From Candidatus Thorarchaeota archaeon (GTDB lineage: Archaea > Asgardarchaeota > Thorarchaeia > Thorarchaeales > Thorarchaeaceae), in NCBI GenBank assembly GCA_016839605.1, contig JAEOTX010000248.1, forward strand, positions 1 to 34,526: 34,526 nt of DNA, read 5' to 3'. This document shows positions 8,578-18,541 of this stretch, piece after piece. The notes below the pieces were generated by a model, which worked only from the letters and a program-made list of their open reading frames with translations, searched no databases and was not told where the DNA came from. How positions within the stretch are numbered: position 1 is the stretch's first letter; every line of letters begins with the position of its first letter. Made by a program: the position numbers and the translations under genes.

Positions 8578-11500
8578 TTACTTCTTCTTCACTAGGAAGA
8601 GAATCAGTATCACTACTACTCCAACGCCAATACCAGCAATCAAACCCAACAGCAGTGGGTCAATCGGCGGTGGTGGTGGTGGAGGTTCGGTTGTCGTGGT
8701 TGGCGTAGTTGGTACCGTAGTCGTTGTTGTGGTTGTTGGTGTTGGTATGGTACCACTCCCAAGAGTGAACACGTCATCGCTCGCATCAGGTATGGATGGA
8801 TCTCCTGGCCAGAGGGTTGGTAGACCAAATTGACCGGCGTATGCTGTATCGTTGTCAAAGGCTGTGACCTCGATGAGCGCCTCGTCAGTCGCCAAGATTG
8901 CAGTTGTAGTCCATGAGTAGTAGTAGTAGCTATTGACTGCATCATATGGCACTGGTCCTGTGAAGAGTGTCTGCCAGTATGTTCCTCCGTCCTTGGAGAA
9001 CCGGATCTGGTAGATCAAATCATCTCCGTTCGCATCATCTGAGGTGAAGGTGATGTTGTGAGTACCAATACTCCAGTCCTCGCCTCCCATAGGAGCTAGC
9101 AGCTCAATGGTTGGGATGAAGAAGTTCCCGAAAGTCACTGCGTTGAGGGTTTCCACCCATGCAACCTCAGTAGCTGTGTAGGCTGTCACCTGAATGTCCT
9201 TGGTGATGTTGAAGTAGAAGTCGTAGGTGTCGTATATGACAGTCCTTCCGGGTACTGCTGGTTGTGCCTCGGCTGAACGAGTATCCACAGTGTAGCTCCA
9301 TGTGCCGGGATCCTGGTCATAGTTCCAGCAAACGATAATCATGGTATCGTTAGTTGAGGTCCAAGTGAAGCTACCAACTTCAGGATGGGCCCCTGAGGCC
9401 ATGGTTCCACCTGCTGCAGTTACCAGGTCATTGCCGTATGACGCTGGCGTTTCTCCATCAACGACCCAGAAGTCACAGTCACCAATCGAGAAGTCACAAA
9501 CTATATCGACCGGATCACCAGGGGCGAGACCCTTGATTACCGCGATCGAAACTTGATCCGCTGGCAAAGGTGTATCGGGGAAGTTGAATGGGGTGTTCGC
9601 ACCCAGTGTTGGGATAACCAGAGGTATGTCATATTCCTCAAAGAACAATCCACTCAGGAACGCAAGTTCGGTTTCCACGATCTCGAAGTCTGGATTCAAC
9701 GGGAAGGTGTAGTCTGTATAGGTGAAGTTCAGCTCCACGTGATGTCCAGCTAGAGTTTCACTGCTGCCAAATGCTGTGGCTGCTCCACCACCAACCGAGT
9801 AGGTTGACTCCAAGCTCGATGAAGGTCCTTGCATGAACCACTGAACCTCGAGCGTAATCGCCTCATATGGATCAGTTCCATTCCATGCACTGACAACCAA
9901 CTGGAGATACCATTCTCCACGGTAGAGATACACACTCTCGGGACCACCATCGAAGACCATAGTGTTGTACGTTGGTCTCACTGGGGGTTCGTTGAGTGGG
10001 TAGTCATAGAGGTTGGTCTGGGCAAGAACATAATCGCTCTCATAGCTTTCAATGAGAAACATGTCCACAACAGTTCCAGGATTCTCCCAGCTCACCTTGA
10101 ATGCCAAGACTGAGCCGTTTCCTGCATTTGCAGGTAACCCAGCATCTGCAGGCTCTGGCACTTCAATGCGGAATGTTCTCTTGTCTCCAGCTCCTGCAAA
10201 GTTCTCCTCATAGAGATCAGCAGCTGCGAACACAGCACCGTTGTCGTATGGATTGAAGTCAGTTCCCGCTCCATCAACCATGGTGACTACTTCGCCCTCA
10301 GGCACATCTAGGTCTACGGCAACCATGTAGGAGAATGGAATCTGGTGAGTCCAGGTTCCACTGTCGACTTCAACAAATCCAGCATGGACACCATACTCAT
10401 CACTAGTTGGAGTGACTGTGACGTTGAAACCACCTGTGTGAGAATCTACGCCAAGTGATCCAGTCTGTACCTCCCATGTAATGAGTGATACCTTGAAGTC
10501 ACGGCCATGTGGTGCAGAATCCTCCACCTGTAGGGTTGGAGTGTTCTGGAAGATGTTGCTGATGCCGTTGACATCACCGATTCGTATTATCATGCTGTTG
10601 AACTCGTTGTAGGCTCGACCAATGTTCCGCAATGTGTCACTGGCAGAGAAGCCCTCACCCCATGGAGTGTAGACCATATTGTAGTAGTTCAACTCACCGT
10701 TTCCGGCTAGATTCCCTGGACCATCGTCAGCCCAATCGAACAGCCTGCAGATCGAGAACTCGCCGATGTAATCAGCATCGAAGTTCACCACTACGAATGC
10801 ATATGGATCAGCAAAAGCTGCATCAATCTCGGCTTGCAAGTAGCCTGCATCTAGGAATTCTTGATTCAAGTCGAAGAATCCTGGACGCTCGACTGCCGGG
10901 TCGAAGCCGCTGTCATCGTAGGTGTAAGTAGTTCCCTCAAAGCTCAACTCATCGCCCATAACATATTCCCAAGCTGTGACACCATAGTTACCACTCGCTT
11001 CGTAGTCGACGCCGTCGTAGCCAGTTGCATTGACAGTCACCGTTTTCGTTTCACCTGGAAGTACATCTCCGAAGAAGATGCTACTCGTCAGTGCCGGTGT
11101 TTCATTCAGCGGATACGGGGCAGACGGGTGTCCGGGTGGGTAAGGCATTCCTTCCCAAACATCATTTGGTATATCGAGCCAGTTATCGCCACCAGCTGCT
11201 GCAGGCCATGGGGCATGATAGTATCCAGCATATGCCCAAATCCACCAGCGCCATGAGATGTAGGCGGACTCATAGTAGTTGTCCATTGTGTCACCAGTCT
11301 GGAAGTAATATCGATCATTCATCATGCCATCAATGGCCAAGCATGCCTCATAGGCGTTGACCTGTCCATGACCCTGAATGAATGGATCCATACCCAAATC
11401 CTCTGATGATGATAGCACGACCTCCTTCAGCACGTAAGGATCGTAGGCCCATCCGTTGTCCATCATAGCCTCAAGTGCGACTGCTGCAACTGCAGCTGCC

Positions 11501-13671
11501 AACGGTGAGGATAGACTTGTGCCCTGCCACCACTTGTAGGTGACTGCAGGCGCTCCACTGACATAAAGGTAGGGTAGACCTTCATACATGATGTTCTGGA
11601 TAGGTTGTGGATTAACTCCTCGATAGCCGGGTGCAACTACGTCAGGCTTTGGATATCCTAAGAAGTTTGGACCCATCGAAGAGAATGCTGCGGGGGAATT
11701 TGCATTAATCTGACCTTCTGAGTAGAAGTTGTTCCAGTAGTGGTTCTTGGTTGTAGCACCAACACAGACAACAAGTCCTCCAGTGGCTGGCGCTCCGCTT
11801 GACATGTATCCTGGACCAGAGTTACCTGATGATGAGAACATCAAGATGCCCTCATAGGCAGGATCTGCGTACCCTGGTATCGACATAGCATCAAACGCTA
11901 AGGTCGTCCAGAACAAGTCAAACTGGGAGCCTGCACCCCAACCCCAAGACATCGTTAGGATGTCAGCCTTGTGTTCGCCGGTGTACTCCCACATACCAGA
12001 TGTGGAATTGAGATGGAATCCGCACGCCCAGAATGTTCCTCCAAAGTCGTCAAAGATACTCGCGCTGCCGAAGTTCTTGATTGACATCAGCGAAGCGCCA
12101 GGAGCAACACCAGGTAGGAAGTATTCGGTATCGTTCATTGGGTCGTTGCCTTCGTAGACTTTGTGACCAAAGACTCCACGTGAAGCAATCGAACCTGCAA
12201 TCCACTGACCGTGGTTGGTTGAAGGGGTCCCGGAGTACTCTGCATAAATCAGACCGAATCCTAGACCATCAGCTCTGAATCCACAGAAGAGTTCCTCATC
12301 GGTGGCATTCATACCTGTGCCTGCAAAGTAGGTTTCATTGAAGTAGTGTGTGTAGAAGTCGGGATGGTCATACATCCAACCCAACGACCCAAGGCCATAA
12401 TAGTTTGTGCCATCATTGTAGTGCACAACTGGTCCCTTTTCAGTTCCATCAACGGTGTAAATCCAGCCTCCATCATAGTCGTCCTTGAAGCTCCAGTCCA
12501 TCATTCCCTGCATCAAATCAATATACTCAGTTACATTCGGGTCCGCGACGGTCTCGTGCCAGTAGACATCGTTGATTAGTTTTGAAAACGTGGCCATGCC
12601 TGCCCAGTCGATTACCAATTTACTTGCATCAAGCACAAGTGCTGGTGCATAAAAGGCATCGAAATGGTCATCACGCATTTCATAGACCCACCCAACGGTG
12701 TAATTGTCAAAGCTACCTGGAGCTGGCAATTCCCAGTCCCTCCACAGATAGGGTTCAATGAACCAAGTATCTAGACCATATCCGTAAGCACCGAAGTGTT
12801 CAGATAGAAGCCTCCTGAGCCAGTGAGCTGATGCACTGAAGGGCGCTCGAGCAGTAATTGGGTCCCAATCTGTGACGTTGAGGTAGTATTTGCCGCTCGT
12901 GGCGTTGTAATAAGTCAGGGCATAGCCTGCAGCAAGCCATTCAGTGGTATTAGCAACGTTAGTGGCATTTGCGTACGTAAGGAACTGAGTTCCAGCACCT
13001 GAAGGATCGTACGATGTTGGTCTGCCCATTGAATCTACATCAGCTGCGTCGACCAAATCAGGAACACTGAAGTCTGCGCAAAAATCAGTGACAGCAACGG
13101 TCACACCGTCACCCGTGTAGCCCAGACCAGCTGCACCTGATGAACCAAGATCATCAGCGATCTCGAACATGTCAGGTTCAGGTACGTCAGTGCGCATGTC
13201 AATTTTTGGTATTGTCTTATCAGCTGAAATATACATCAAGCCATCGAGCTTTGTGAGTATTCTTGCGTCTCCGGATGTGAATACCGTACCATAGACGTAA
13301 GTCGCAAAGCCCATATCAACAGCCCAATGGACTTGGGCATTCTCCTTCACAGCATTTACATCAGAACCGGGGAATAGGACTAACAGGAAGTCTACGCCGC
13401 CATGCGACGTATCCATCTCAGTAGTAGTAGCATCGGTTTCAATATAAGATGCAAAGAGGGAGTCTACCTTTTGTTCCCTCGCCATAGGATCACTCAATCG
13501 TTCATTGATACTATCGACCATGTCGACTGCCTGATCCACCATGGTGGGGGAGGTGCTAAATGGTGATGCTTCAGATGTTCTCATCACTATGGCTGGTGCT
13601 AGAAATAGCGAAGCAGACAAAGTGACAATGAGAAGCAGTACCACTGCACGTCTCTTGTATAAGTATAACAT
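8578..13671 (-). CDS. Large secreted/cell-surface subtilisin-like (S8) serine protease with C-terminal TM anchor (1697 aa)
   Basis: Signal peptide (RRAVVLLLIVTLSASLFLAPAIV); Asp region GVTVAVTDFCADF; His region TNHGQWIAGSIASRG; Ser region WQGTSLSSPLAAAVAAVALE; C-terminal Thr/Pro stalk followed by LLLGLIAGIGVGVVVILILFLVKKK. Confidence 0.9.
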   Translation of the reverse strand: MLYLYKRRAVVLLLIVTLSASLFLAPAIVMRTSEASPFSTSPTMVDQAVDMVDSINERLSDPMAREQKVDSLFASYIETDATTTEMDTSHGGVDFLLVLFPGSDVNAVKENAQVHWAVDMGFATYVYGTVFTSGDARILTKLDGLMYISADKTIPKIDMRTDVPEPDMFEIADDLGSSGAAGLGYTGDGVTVAVTDFCADFSVPDLVDAADVDSMGRPTSYDPSGAGTQFLTYANATNVANTTEWLAAGYALTYYNATSGKYYLNVTDWDPITARAPFSASAHWLRRLLSEHFGAYGYGLDTWFIEPYLWRDWELPAPGSFDNYTVGWVYEMRDDHFDAFYAPALVLDASKLVIDWAGMATFSKLINDVYWHETVADPNVTEYIDLMQGMMDWSFKDDYDGGWIYTVDGTEKGPVVHYNDGTNYYGLGSLGWMYDHPDFYTHYFNETYFAGTGMNATDEELFCGFRADGLGFGLIYAEYSGTPSTNHGQWIAGSIASRGVFGHKVYEGNDPMNDTEYFLPGVAPGASLMSIKNFGSASIFDDFGGTFWACGFHLNSTSGMWEYTGEHKADILTMSWGWGAGSQFDLFWTTLAFDAMSIPGYADPAYEGILMFSSSGNSGPGYMSSGAPATGGLVVCVGATTKNHYWNNFYSEGQINANSPAAFSSMGPNFLGYPKPDVVAPGYRGVNPQPIQNIMYEGLPYLYVSGAPAVTYKWWQGTSLSSPLAAAVAAVALEAMMDNGWAYDPYVLKEVVLSSSEDLGMDPFIQGHGQVNAYEACLAIDGMMNDRYYFQTGDTMDNYYESAYISWRWWIWAYAGYYHAPWPAAAGGDNWLDIPNDVWEGMPYPPGHPSAPYPLNETPALTSSIFFGDVLPGETKTVTVNATGYDGVDYEASGNYGVTAWEYVMGDELSFEGTTYTYDDSGFDPAVERPGFFDLNQEFLDAGYLQAEIDAAFADPYAFVVVNFDADYIGEFSICRLFDWADDGPGNLAGNGELNYYNMVYTPWGEGFSASDTLRNIGRAYNEFNSMIIRIGDVNGISNIFQNTPTLQVEDSAPHGRDFKVSLITWEVQTGSLGVDSHTGGFNVTVTPTSDEYGVHAGFVEVDSGTWTHQIPFSYMVAVDLDVPEGEVVTMVDGAGTDFNPYDNGAVFAAADLYEENFAGAGDKRTFRIEVPEPADAGLPANAGNGSVLAFKVSWENPGTVVDMFLIESYESDYVLAQTNLYDYPLNEPPVRPTYNTMVFDGGPESVYLYRGEWYLQLVVSAWNGTDPYEAITLEVQWFMQGPSSSLESTYSVGGGAATAFGSSETLAGHHVELNFTYTDYTFPLNPDFEIVETELAFLSGLFFEEYDIPLVIPTLGANTPFNFPDTPLPADQVSIAVIKGLAPGDPVDIVCDFSIGDCDFWVVDGETPASYGNDLVTAAGGTMASGAHPEVGSFTWTSTNDTMIIVCWNYDQDPGTWSYTVDTRSAEAQPAVPGRTVIYDTYDFYFNITKDIQVTAYTATEVAWVETLNAVTFGNFFIPTIELLAPMGGEDWSIGTHNITFTSDDANGDDLIYQIRFSKDGGTYWQTLFTGPVPYDAVNSYYYYSWTTTAILATDEALIEVTAFDNDTAYAGQFGLPTLWPGDPSIPDASDDVFTLGSGTIPTPTTTTTTTVPTTPTTTTEPPPPPPPIDPLLLGLIAGIGVGVVVILILFLVKKK
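8640..8760 (-). repeat. Low-complexity (ACN)n/(CCN)n coding tract specifying a Thr/Pro stalk
   Basis: Encodes PTPTTTTTTTVPTTPTTTTEPPPPPPP just before the TM segment. Confidence 0.75.
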
Positions 13672-13957
13672 TTCTGTTTTCTTCTCCTCTCATATCAATC
13701 AGCATAGAAAACGCCGCATAAGACAATAAAGCCAATTGATGGTCCTATGAATGTCTGATGCGTAAAATACCTCAAGCATTCGCCAGGCTCGAGCCTTGAC
13801 AAATACACTCCTCAATCGCGTTCTCAATAATGCCGTGATTAAAAATCGCAGATAGAAGTCATCCTATTAAGCATTACTACATGCGGATAGAATAGCTCCG
13901 ATGCTCGATTTGCATCAGGACTAGCATCTGCTTTTGAGCAATTCGTTAATACAGAGG

Positions 13958-15040
13958 TCAAGAACCACGTGCCATCTTCTTTATTCCATCGACTATCTCA
14001 TGTGCAATCATCACTGCACCAATCAGCTCAATCTTGGGCTCTGCTTTTACGAGTCCACTAGGAGGCGCAGATACTCTGCCCATTGCTCGTCCCATAGTCT
14101 TGATGAGAGTAGTTATAGCAATTTGAGCAGATACATCTAGCGGACTGCCCTCAACCTGAGAGATTAATTCGGCAAGGTCCGAGATGACGCTGTCTGATAC
14201 TTCTGAGGCGGTCTCTGCCCTTCGGACATAGTCTTGGAGTTTTGCCATACTATCAATGTCCACAGCACCCGGTGCTGCAGCTTCAGACTCAGCCTTCACC
14301 TTCAATAACTCAATCTCAGACTGAAGATTGCTTATGGTCTGGTCCTTCTCTGATATGGTCTGCAGAAGCTCTTGCTCCTGGTCAGGGCTTGCGCCTGCAG
14401 CGCTTAGGCTAGCCTCCATTGCCGACATAGCAGCTTCTCTCTCAGAAACCTCTTCCTTAATGGCATCCAACTGACCTTGCAATGCAGTGAGGGTGTTTTC
14501 TTTCTCTGAGAGGAACTCGTTAAGCTCCTTGTTTTCTCCTTCAATTTTCTGAACATTGCCCTTCATGGACTTCATCTTATCCTGTGCTTCTTTGAGCACA
14601 TCGCGGAGAGCGACAAAATCTGGATCTGGGGGAGAGATTACTTTGCTCGCGATGCCTGCGAAAATGACAGCCATGATGACTATATACAGGGCGCCGATGA
14701 AGATTCCATAAATCTCGTTTCCAAAAATCAGATCTGTCATGATCTGAATCACACCCATGAACTCCTGATATGTTCCGAAGTCTTGGCCTTCCACCCAAGG
14801 TGTGCCACCAAAGGCCGCGTAGAGAAGCGTAATTATTCCCGCTAGGAAACTCCCACCACCAGCTGCTACCAAGAGATTCCGCCTACCACTATCCTGAGGC
14901 AAATGTCTCTGATATAGCAGTACAGCTGCTCCAATGAATAAGAGCGGTAGTACATATGGCGTGACCGCAAGAACATCCACCATGGGATAATCAATTTCTA
15001 TGGCTGCATGAAAGCCGGCGACAATGTTGGGATTGGCCAT
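13958..15040 (-). CDS. Membrane-anchored coiled-coil protein (360 aa)
   Basis: Three N-terminal hydrophobic segments (about residues 24-145), then a long heptad-like region (LKEAQDKMKSMKGNVQKIEGENKELNEFLSEKENTLTALQGQLDAIKEEVSEREAAM...). Confidence 0.75.
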   Translation of the reverse strand: MANPNIVAGFHAAIEIDYPMVDVLAVTPYVLPLLFIGAAVLLYQRHLPQDSGRRNLLVAAGGGSFLAGIITLLYAAFGGTPWVEGQDFGTYQEFMGVIQIMTDLIFGNEIYGIFIGALYIVIMAVIFAGIASKVISPPDPDFVALRDVLKEAQDKMKSMKGNVQKIEGENKELNEFLSEKENTLTALQGQLDAIKEEVSEREAAMSAMEASLSAAGASPDQEQELLQTISEKDQTISNLQSEIELLKVKAESEAAAPGAVDIDSMAKLQDYVRRAETASEVSDSVISDLAELISQVEGSPLDVSAQIAITTLIKTMGRAMGRVSAPPSGLVKAEPKIELIGAVMIAHEIVDGIKKMARGS

Positions 15041-15129
15041 TGCATATCCTCCTGTTACGCTGGAGAATATGATGAAAATCGCAGAATAAGTATATTCTGG
15101 GTATTAAAGCAAAAACATAAAATCAGAGT

Positions 15130-15161
15130 GTTCTGCCCCACAGAGACCTGAGGGACAGAAC
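15130..15161 (-). terminator. Hairpin downstream of the 15173-15463 gene, terminator-like
   Basis: GTTCTG-CCCC...GGG-a-CAGAAC inverted repeat starting about 12 nt past the stop, followed on the minus strand by a T-rich tract (GATTTTATGTTTTTGC). Confidence 0.45.
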
Positions 15162-15172
15162 CATTCGAGCAT

Positions 15173-15463
15173 CTAGCGCTTCCAGAGCTCGCCTTTCATC
15201 CTTTCATGGTCCTCAACGATCGTCTCAAGAGTCTTGAACAGCCTACTGGCCTCATCAATATTGAGAAGAAAGGCGCCCTTGATGTCGCGGTCCTCACCCA
15301 GTGAAACACGGATTCTGCCATCATTCACCCAACCCTCATCAGTCTTCTGAGGGGGTTGAAGCTGAACCTCTAGCCAAGTCCTTCTCTTTGCCCCGGTCTC
15401 CCGGTCGTCAAAGAAATGCTTGATCTGGAGTCGGCGTTCGTATATCCGCGGTTTAGTACTCAT
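15173..15463 (-). CDS. Conserved-looking hypothetical protein (96 aa)
   Basis: MSTKPRIYERRLQIKHFFDDRETGAKRRTWLEVQLQPPQ...; ATG at 15463 preferred over GTG at 15475 because GAGGTG lies upstream of it. Confidence 0.6.
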   Translation of the reverse strand: MSTKPRIYERRLQIKHFFDDRETGAKRRTWLEVQLQPPQKTDEGWVNDGRIRVSLGEDRDIKGAFLLNIDEASRLFKTLETIVEDHERMKGELWKR

Positions 15464-15589
15464 TTTACACAGCACCTCGATTCAGACAGGTATTCCTGAC
15501 CTATCCTCATATTATATTTGCACAAAAACGGATTTACCCTCATTTCTCGGTGCTGCCGAGCTGGAGTTGTTCGTGCAATGTCGCACTAA

Positions 15590-15604
15590 AGATAACCCTT
15601 ATCT
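15590..15604. promoter_or_regulatory. Candidate operator palindrome upstream of the second S8 protease
   Basis: Perfect inverted repeat AGATAA-CCC-TTATCT, 36 nt before the ATG at 15641. Confidence 0.35.
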
Positions 15605-15640
15605 GAACTCCGGAAACACTCCGCATGGACGGACACACAT

Positions 15641-18541
15641 ATGGTCAGCTACCATCGCAGCTACAGAACAAGACTCCTTGCAGGTCTTCTGATTGTGACT
15701 CTATTGATGCCAACATCGATGCTTTTTGTGGATGCCAGGAGGGATGATGTATCAGCAAATCCAATAATTGATCCCTTGCTTGCAGCAGCCATTGAGAACA
15801 CATCATCTGGTGAGAAGCTGCCCGTTGTGGTTTATTTCCCAGAGGGCACAACTCCAGAAAGCATCAGTTTGTCCATTGACGGGCTCGAACTAGGCGGCAT
15901 TGAGATGCGCCATGTGTTTCATCTAATTCCTGCAGCATCGCTCTATGCGACTGCGACTGGAATTGACGCTCTGTCAAATCTCTATCCCGTTCAAGGCATC
16001 ACTCTTGATGTTGAAAGAAATATTCTGGAAGAAGAGATTCCAGAATACTATACACTGAGTAGTCAGGATCTCGAATATGAACACTTCACTGAAACTCTTG
16101 CTGCCGAGGATATGTGGGGACAAGGCTACTTTGGTAATGGTACAACCATTGCTGTGCTTGATAGCGGCGCACAGGGAGACCATCTTGATCTTCAAGGACA
16201 ACTGATTGGTTTCAAAGATTTCATCGGCGCTGGGACTGATATGACCCCTGGCGACGGAATTAGTGCTTACGATGACAATGGACATGGCACAGCAGTTGCT
16301 TGGAACGCCGCTGGATCAGGTGTGGCAAGTGGTGGAAATCTCACAGGAACAGCTCCTGGAGCTAAGCTCTTGATAATCAAAGTGCTAGATGGCGATGGTG
16401 CAGGTGACGACTCTATTATTGCTGAAGGTATCGAGTTTGCTGTAGATCAGGGAGTTGATGTCATCAGTATCAGCCTTGGCGGCCCCTGGATGGAGAACCA
16501 GTTCATCGTAGAACCTTCTGTCTTGGCCATTACTGAAGCAGTGGATGATGGTGTTTCTGTTGTAGTAGCAGCAGGTAATTCGGGTCCAGCATCGTTCACT
16601 ATAAATTCGCCAGGCATTGTGCAAGAAGCTATAACAGTAGGCGCCTCAGCTGGTTCAGCAGGAGTCGTATCCTTTAGCAGCCGAGGTCCGGTTGAAAGAA
16701 CCATTAATGATCCTCTGGGACTTCATGCGAAACCCGATGTTATAGCACCGGGTTCAGCAGTTGTATCGGCACGATGGATAGATTCCGATACAGACGAATA
16801 CACACCCTATGAAGTAGAAGATTATGGAGCGAACTATACACAGTGGGCGGGAACCTCAGCATCAGCACCGCAAGTCGCTGGTCTAGTCGCCTTATTGAAA
16901 CAGAAGCATTCTGCTCTGACCCCTACAGAGGCGAAAATTGCACTGATGGCAGGAGCAACAGACCTGGGGGCAGATTCCATGGAACAGGGCTGGGGAGTGC
17001 CGAATGTTACACTTGCTTCAGAGATAATCACCTCTGGGTCAGGCGATCTCACCATTATGACTCCTCGTACGTATCCAACTCTACCTGGGACGTCTTCTGT
17101 ACAGATTGTGGGAGAAGACCGTCCAGACCAGAACATAACTATCATCTCGACTCACTCTTTGGGAACAGTAGATGTAGTCCTAGAAGGCAATGCTAGTCAG
17201 TTCGTTAGAGTTGGAGAGAACCAGATTTTCGTTAGCACAGGTTACAATTATCTCTCGATTGGACTAGACGTACAAAGTGATCTTCCGCTCAGCTCAATTG
17301 GATATTATTCAGGAGAGCTAACATTAACGTCTGGCGGGCAGAATTTCACAAGTATTGAAATCGAATTCTCAATCACAACCTACGGCGGTCGACTACTAGT
17401 TGATATGACTCATCACGATGAGGACCTTGACGACCCGTCTGCATACAGATACTTCCAGGATTATCTCCGAGAGCAGGGAGTTGTCTTGGATCAGTTCAGT
17501 GGGGACCCTCTTCTTGCCCCGCCGAGCATAACTCTTAGTGATCTAGCGACAACCGAGGCATTCATGATCATGGACACAGAAACGGCATATGGCTATGGCG
17601 AGATTGAAGCCTTGCATGATTTTGTAGAAGAGGGCGGGACGCTCATTGTGTTCTCAGAGTACTACAACGAGACCACAGGGCAAGCTTCGTTTGGAATTGA
17701 CGACTACAATAGGATTCTAGAACCCTATGGAATCGAGTGTCTCAGAGTTGGGATTGGTGAAGGCCCCAGCACGTTCACTGGAGCCTTCTATGGTGTAGAC
17801 AATGGAGGCGCTGTAGAAATAGACCCACTCATGGAGGGAGTTTCAAACCTCTATGTCCTATGGGGGAGTACTCTGAGTGTAGATCCTTCTGTTGCGGGTG
17901 CTAGAGGACTCTTCTGGAGAGATACTTCAAAGACACAAGCGATAGTCGCGGTCGCAGAATCAGGTGAAGGGCGAGTCATCGTAATTTCAGATGGCTCCAC
18001 CTTGTATGATGATATTCTGTATGATGCAATTCGTGGAGATGCTGACAATCTGAACCTGCTCAGAAACTTGGCAGGTGCTCTTCAAGCTGAATCCCCAAGG
18101 ATCTTTGATGTTGATCTGGAAGCAGACCGCATTGGAGACCTTGCCAACTTGACAACCTATGTCTTTGATGATGATTTAGTGAGTGTCGATATCTCAGTAA
18201 TTGGACCTAACGGTGAGGATATCACAGGTAGCATAGCTGAGTCATTGGGTTACAAATACGCAACTAACTTCATCCTTTCGAGTGGAGGCTTCTTTGAAGT
18301 CACAATAGTAGCCACCGATGCAAATGATAATGTGAAGACCTTCCACAAACTATTCCTTGTCCCACTTGATCCAGCTGATGATTTGTTCATCAATATCGTC
18401 ACCTTCAGCTTACTAGGCATTGTGGGCGTATCTTTACTATATGTGGTGATGATCAGAAGAAAACCGAAGCGGAAGAGATCGGTTGAATTTCAACCAGAGC
18501 CACAACCAGATGAGTATACTCCGCCGCCATCTATTTCATAG
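15641..18541 (+). CDS. Secreted subtilisin-like (S8) serine protease with C-terminal GATase/GIFT-like region and TM anchor (966 aa)
   Basis: Signal peptide LLAGLLIVTLLMPTSMLF; catalytic AVLDSGAQGDH, DNGHGTAVA, GTSASAPQVAGLVALLK; C-terminal TM IVTFSLLGIVGVSLLYVVMI followed by a basic, Pro-rich tail. Confidence 0.92.
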   Translation: MVSYHRSYRTRLLAGLLIVTLLMPTSMLFVDARRDDVSANPIIDPLLAAAIENTSSGEKLPVVVYFPEGTTPESISLSIDGLELGGIEMRHVFHLIPAASLYATATGIDALSNLYPVQGITLDVERNILEEEIPEYYTLSSQDLEYEHFTETLAAEDMWGQGYFGNGTTIAVLDSGAQGDHLDLQGQLIGFKDFIGAGTDMTPGDGISAYDDNGHGTAVAWNAAGSGVASGGNLTGTAPGAKLLIIKVLDGDGAGDDSIIAEGIEFAVDQGVDVISISLGGPWMENQFIVEPSVLAITEAVDDGVSVVVAAGNSGPASFTINSPGIVQEAITVGASAGSAGVVSFSSRGPVERTINDPLGLHAKPDVIAPGSAVVSARWIDSDTDEYTPYEVEDYGANYTQWAGTSASAPQVAGLVALLKQKHSALTPTEAKIALMAGATDLGADSMEQGWGVPNVTLASEIITSGSGDLTIMTPRTYPTLPGTSSVQIVGEDRPDQNITIISTHSLGTVDVVLEGNASQFVRVGENQIFVSTGYNYLSIGLDVQSDLPLSSIGYYSGELTLTSGGQNFTSIEIEFSITTYGGRLLVDMTHHDEDLDDPSAYRYFQDYLREQGVVLDQFSGDPLLAPPSITLSDLATTEAFMIMDTETAYGYGEIEALHDFVEEGGTLIVFSEYYNETTGQASFGIDDYNRILEPYGIECLRVGIGEGPSTFTGAFYGVDNGGAVEIDPLMEGVSNLYVLWGSTLSVDPSVAGARGLFWRDTSKTQAIVAVAESGEGRVIVISDGSTLYDDILYDAIRGDADNLNLLRNLAGALQAESPRIFDVDLEADRIGDLANLTTYVFDDDLVSVDISVIGPNGEDITGSIAESLGYKYATNFILSSGGFFEVTIVATDANDNVKTFHKLFLVPLDPADDLFINIVTFSLLGIVGVSLLYVVMIRRKPKRKRSVEFQPEPQPDEYTPPPSIS

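Noticed and set aside
8640-8760. GT-rich repeats as a possible CRISPR or satellite array
   Set aside because: Repeats are codon-scale and encode the Thr/Pro stalk; no spacer structure.
9341-13729. Many 60-130 aa + strand ORFs opposite the 1697-aa protease
   Set aside because: All are antisense to one continuous homologous ORF; no RBS or domain evidence.
13672-13957. Possible ncRNA in the 286-nt gap before the giant protease
   Set aside because: Only promoter-like AT-rich stretches seen; no convincing stem structure.
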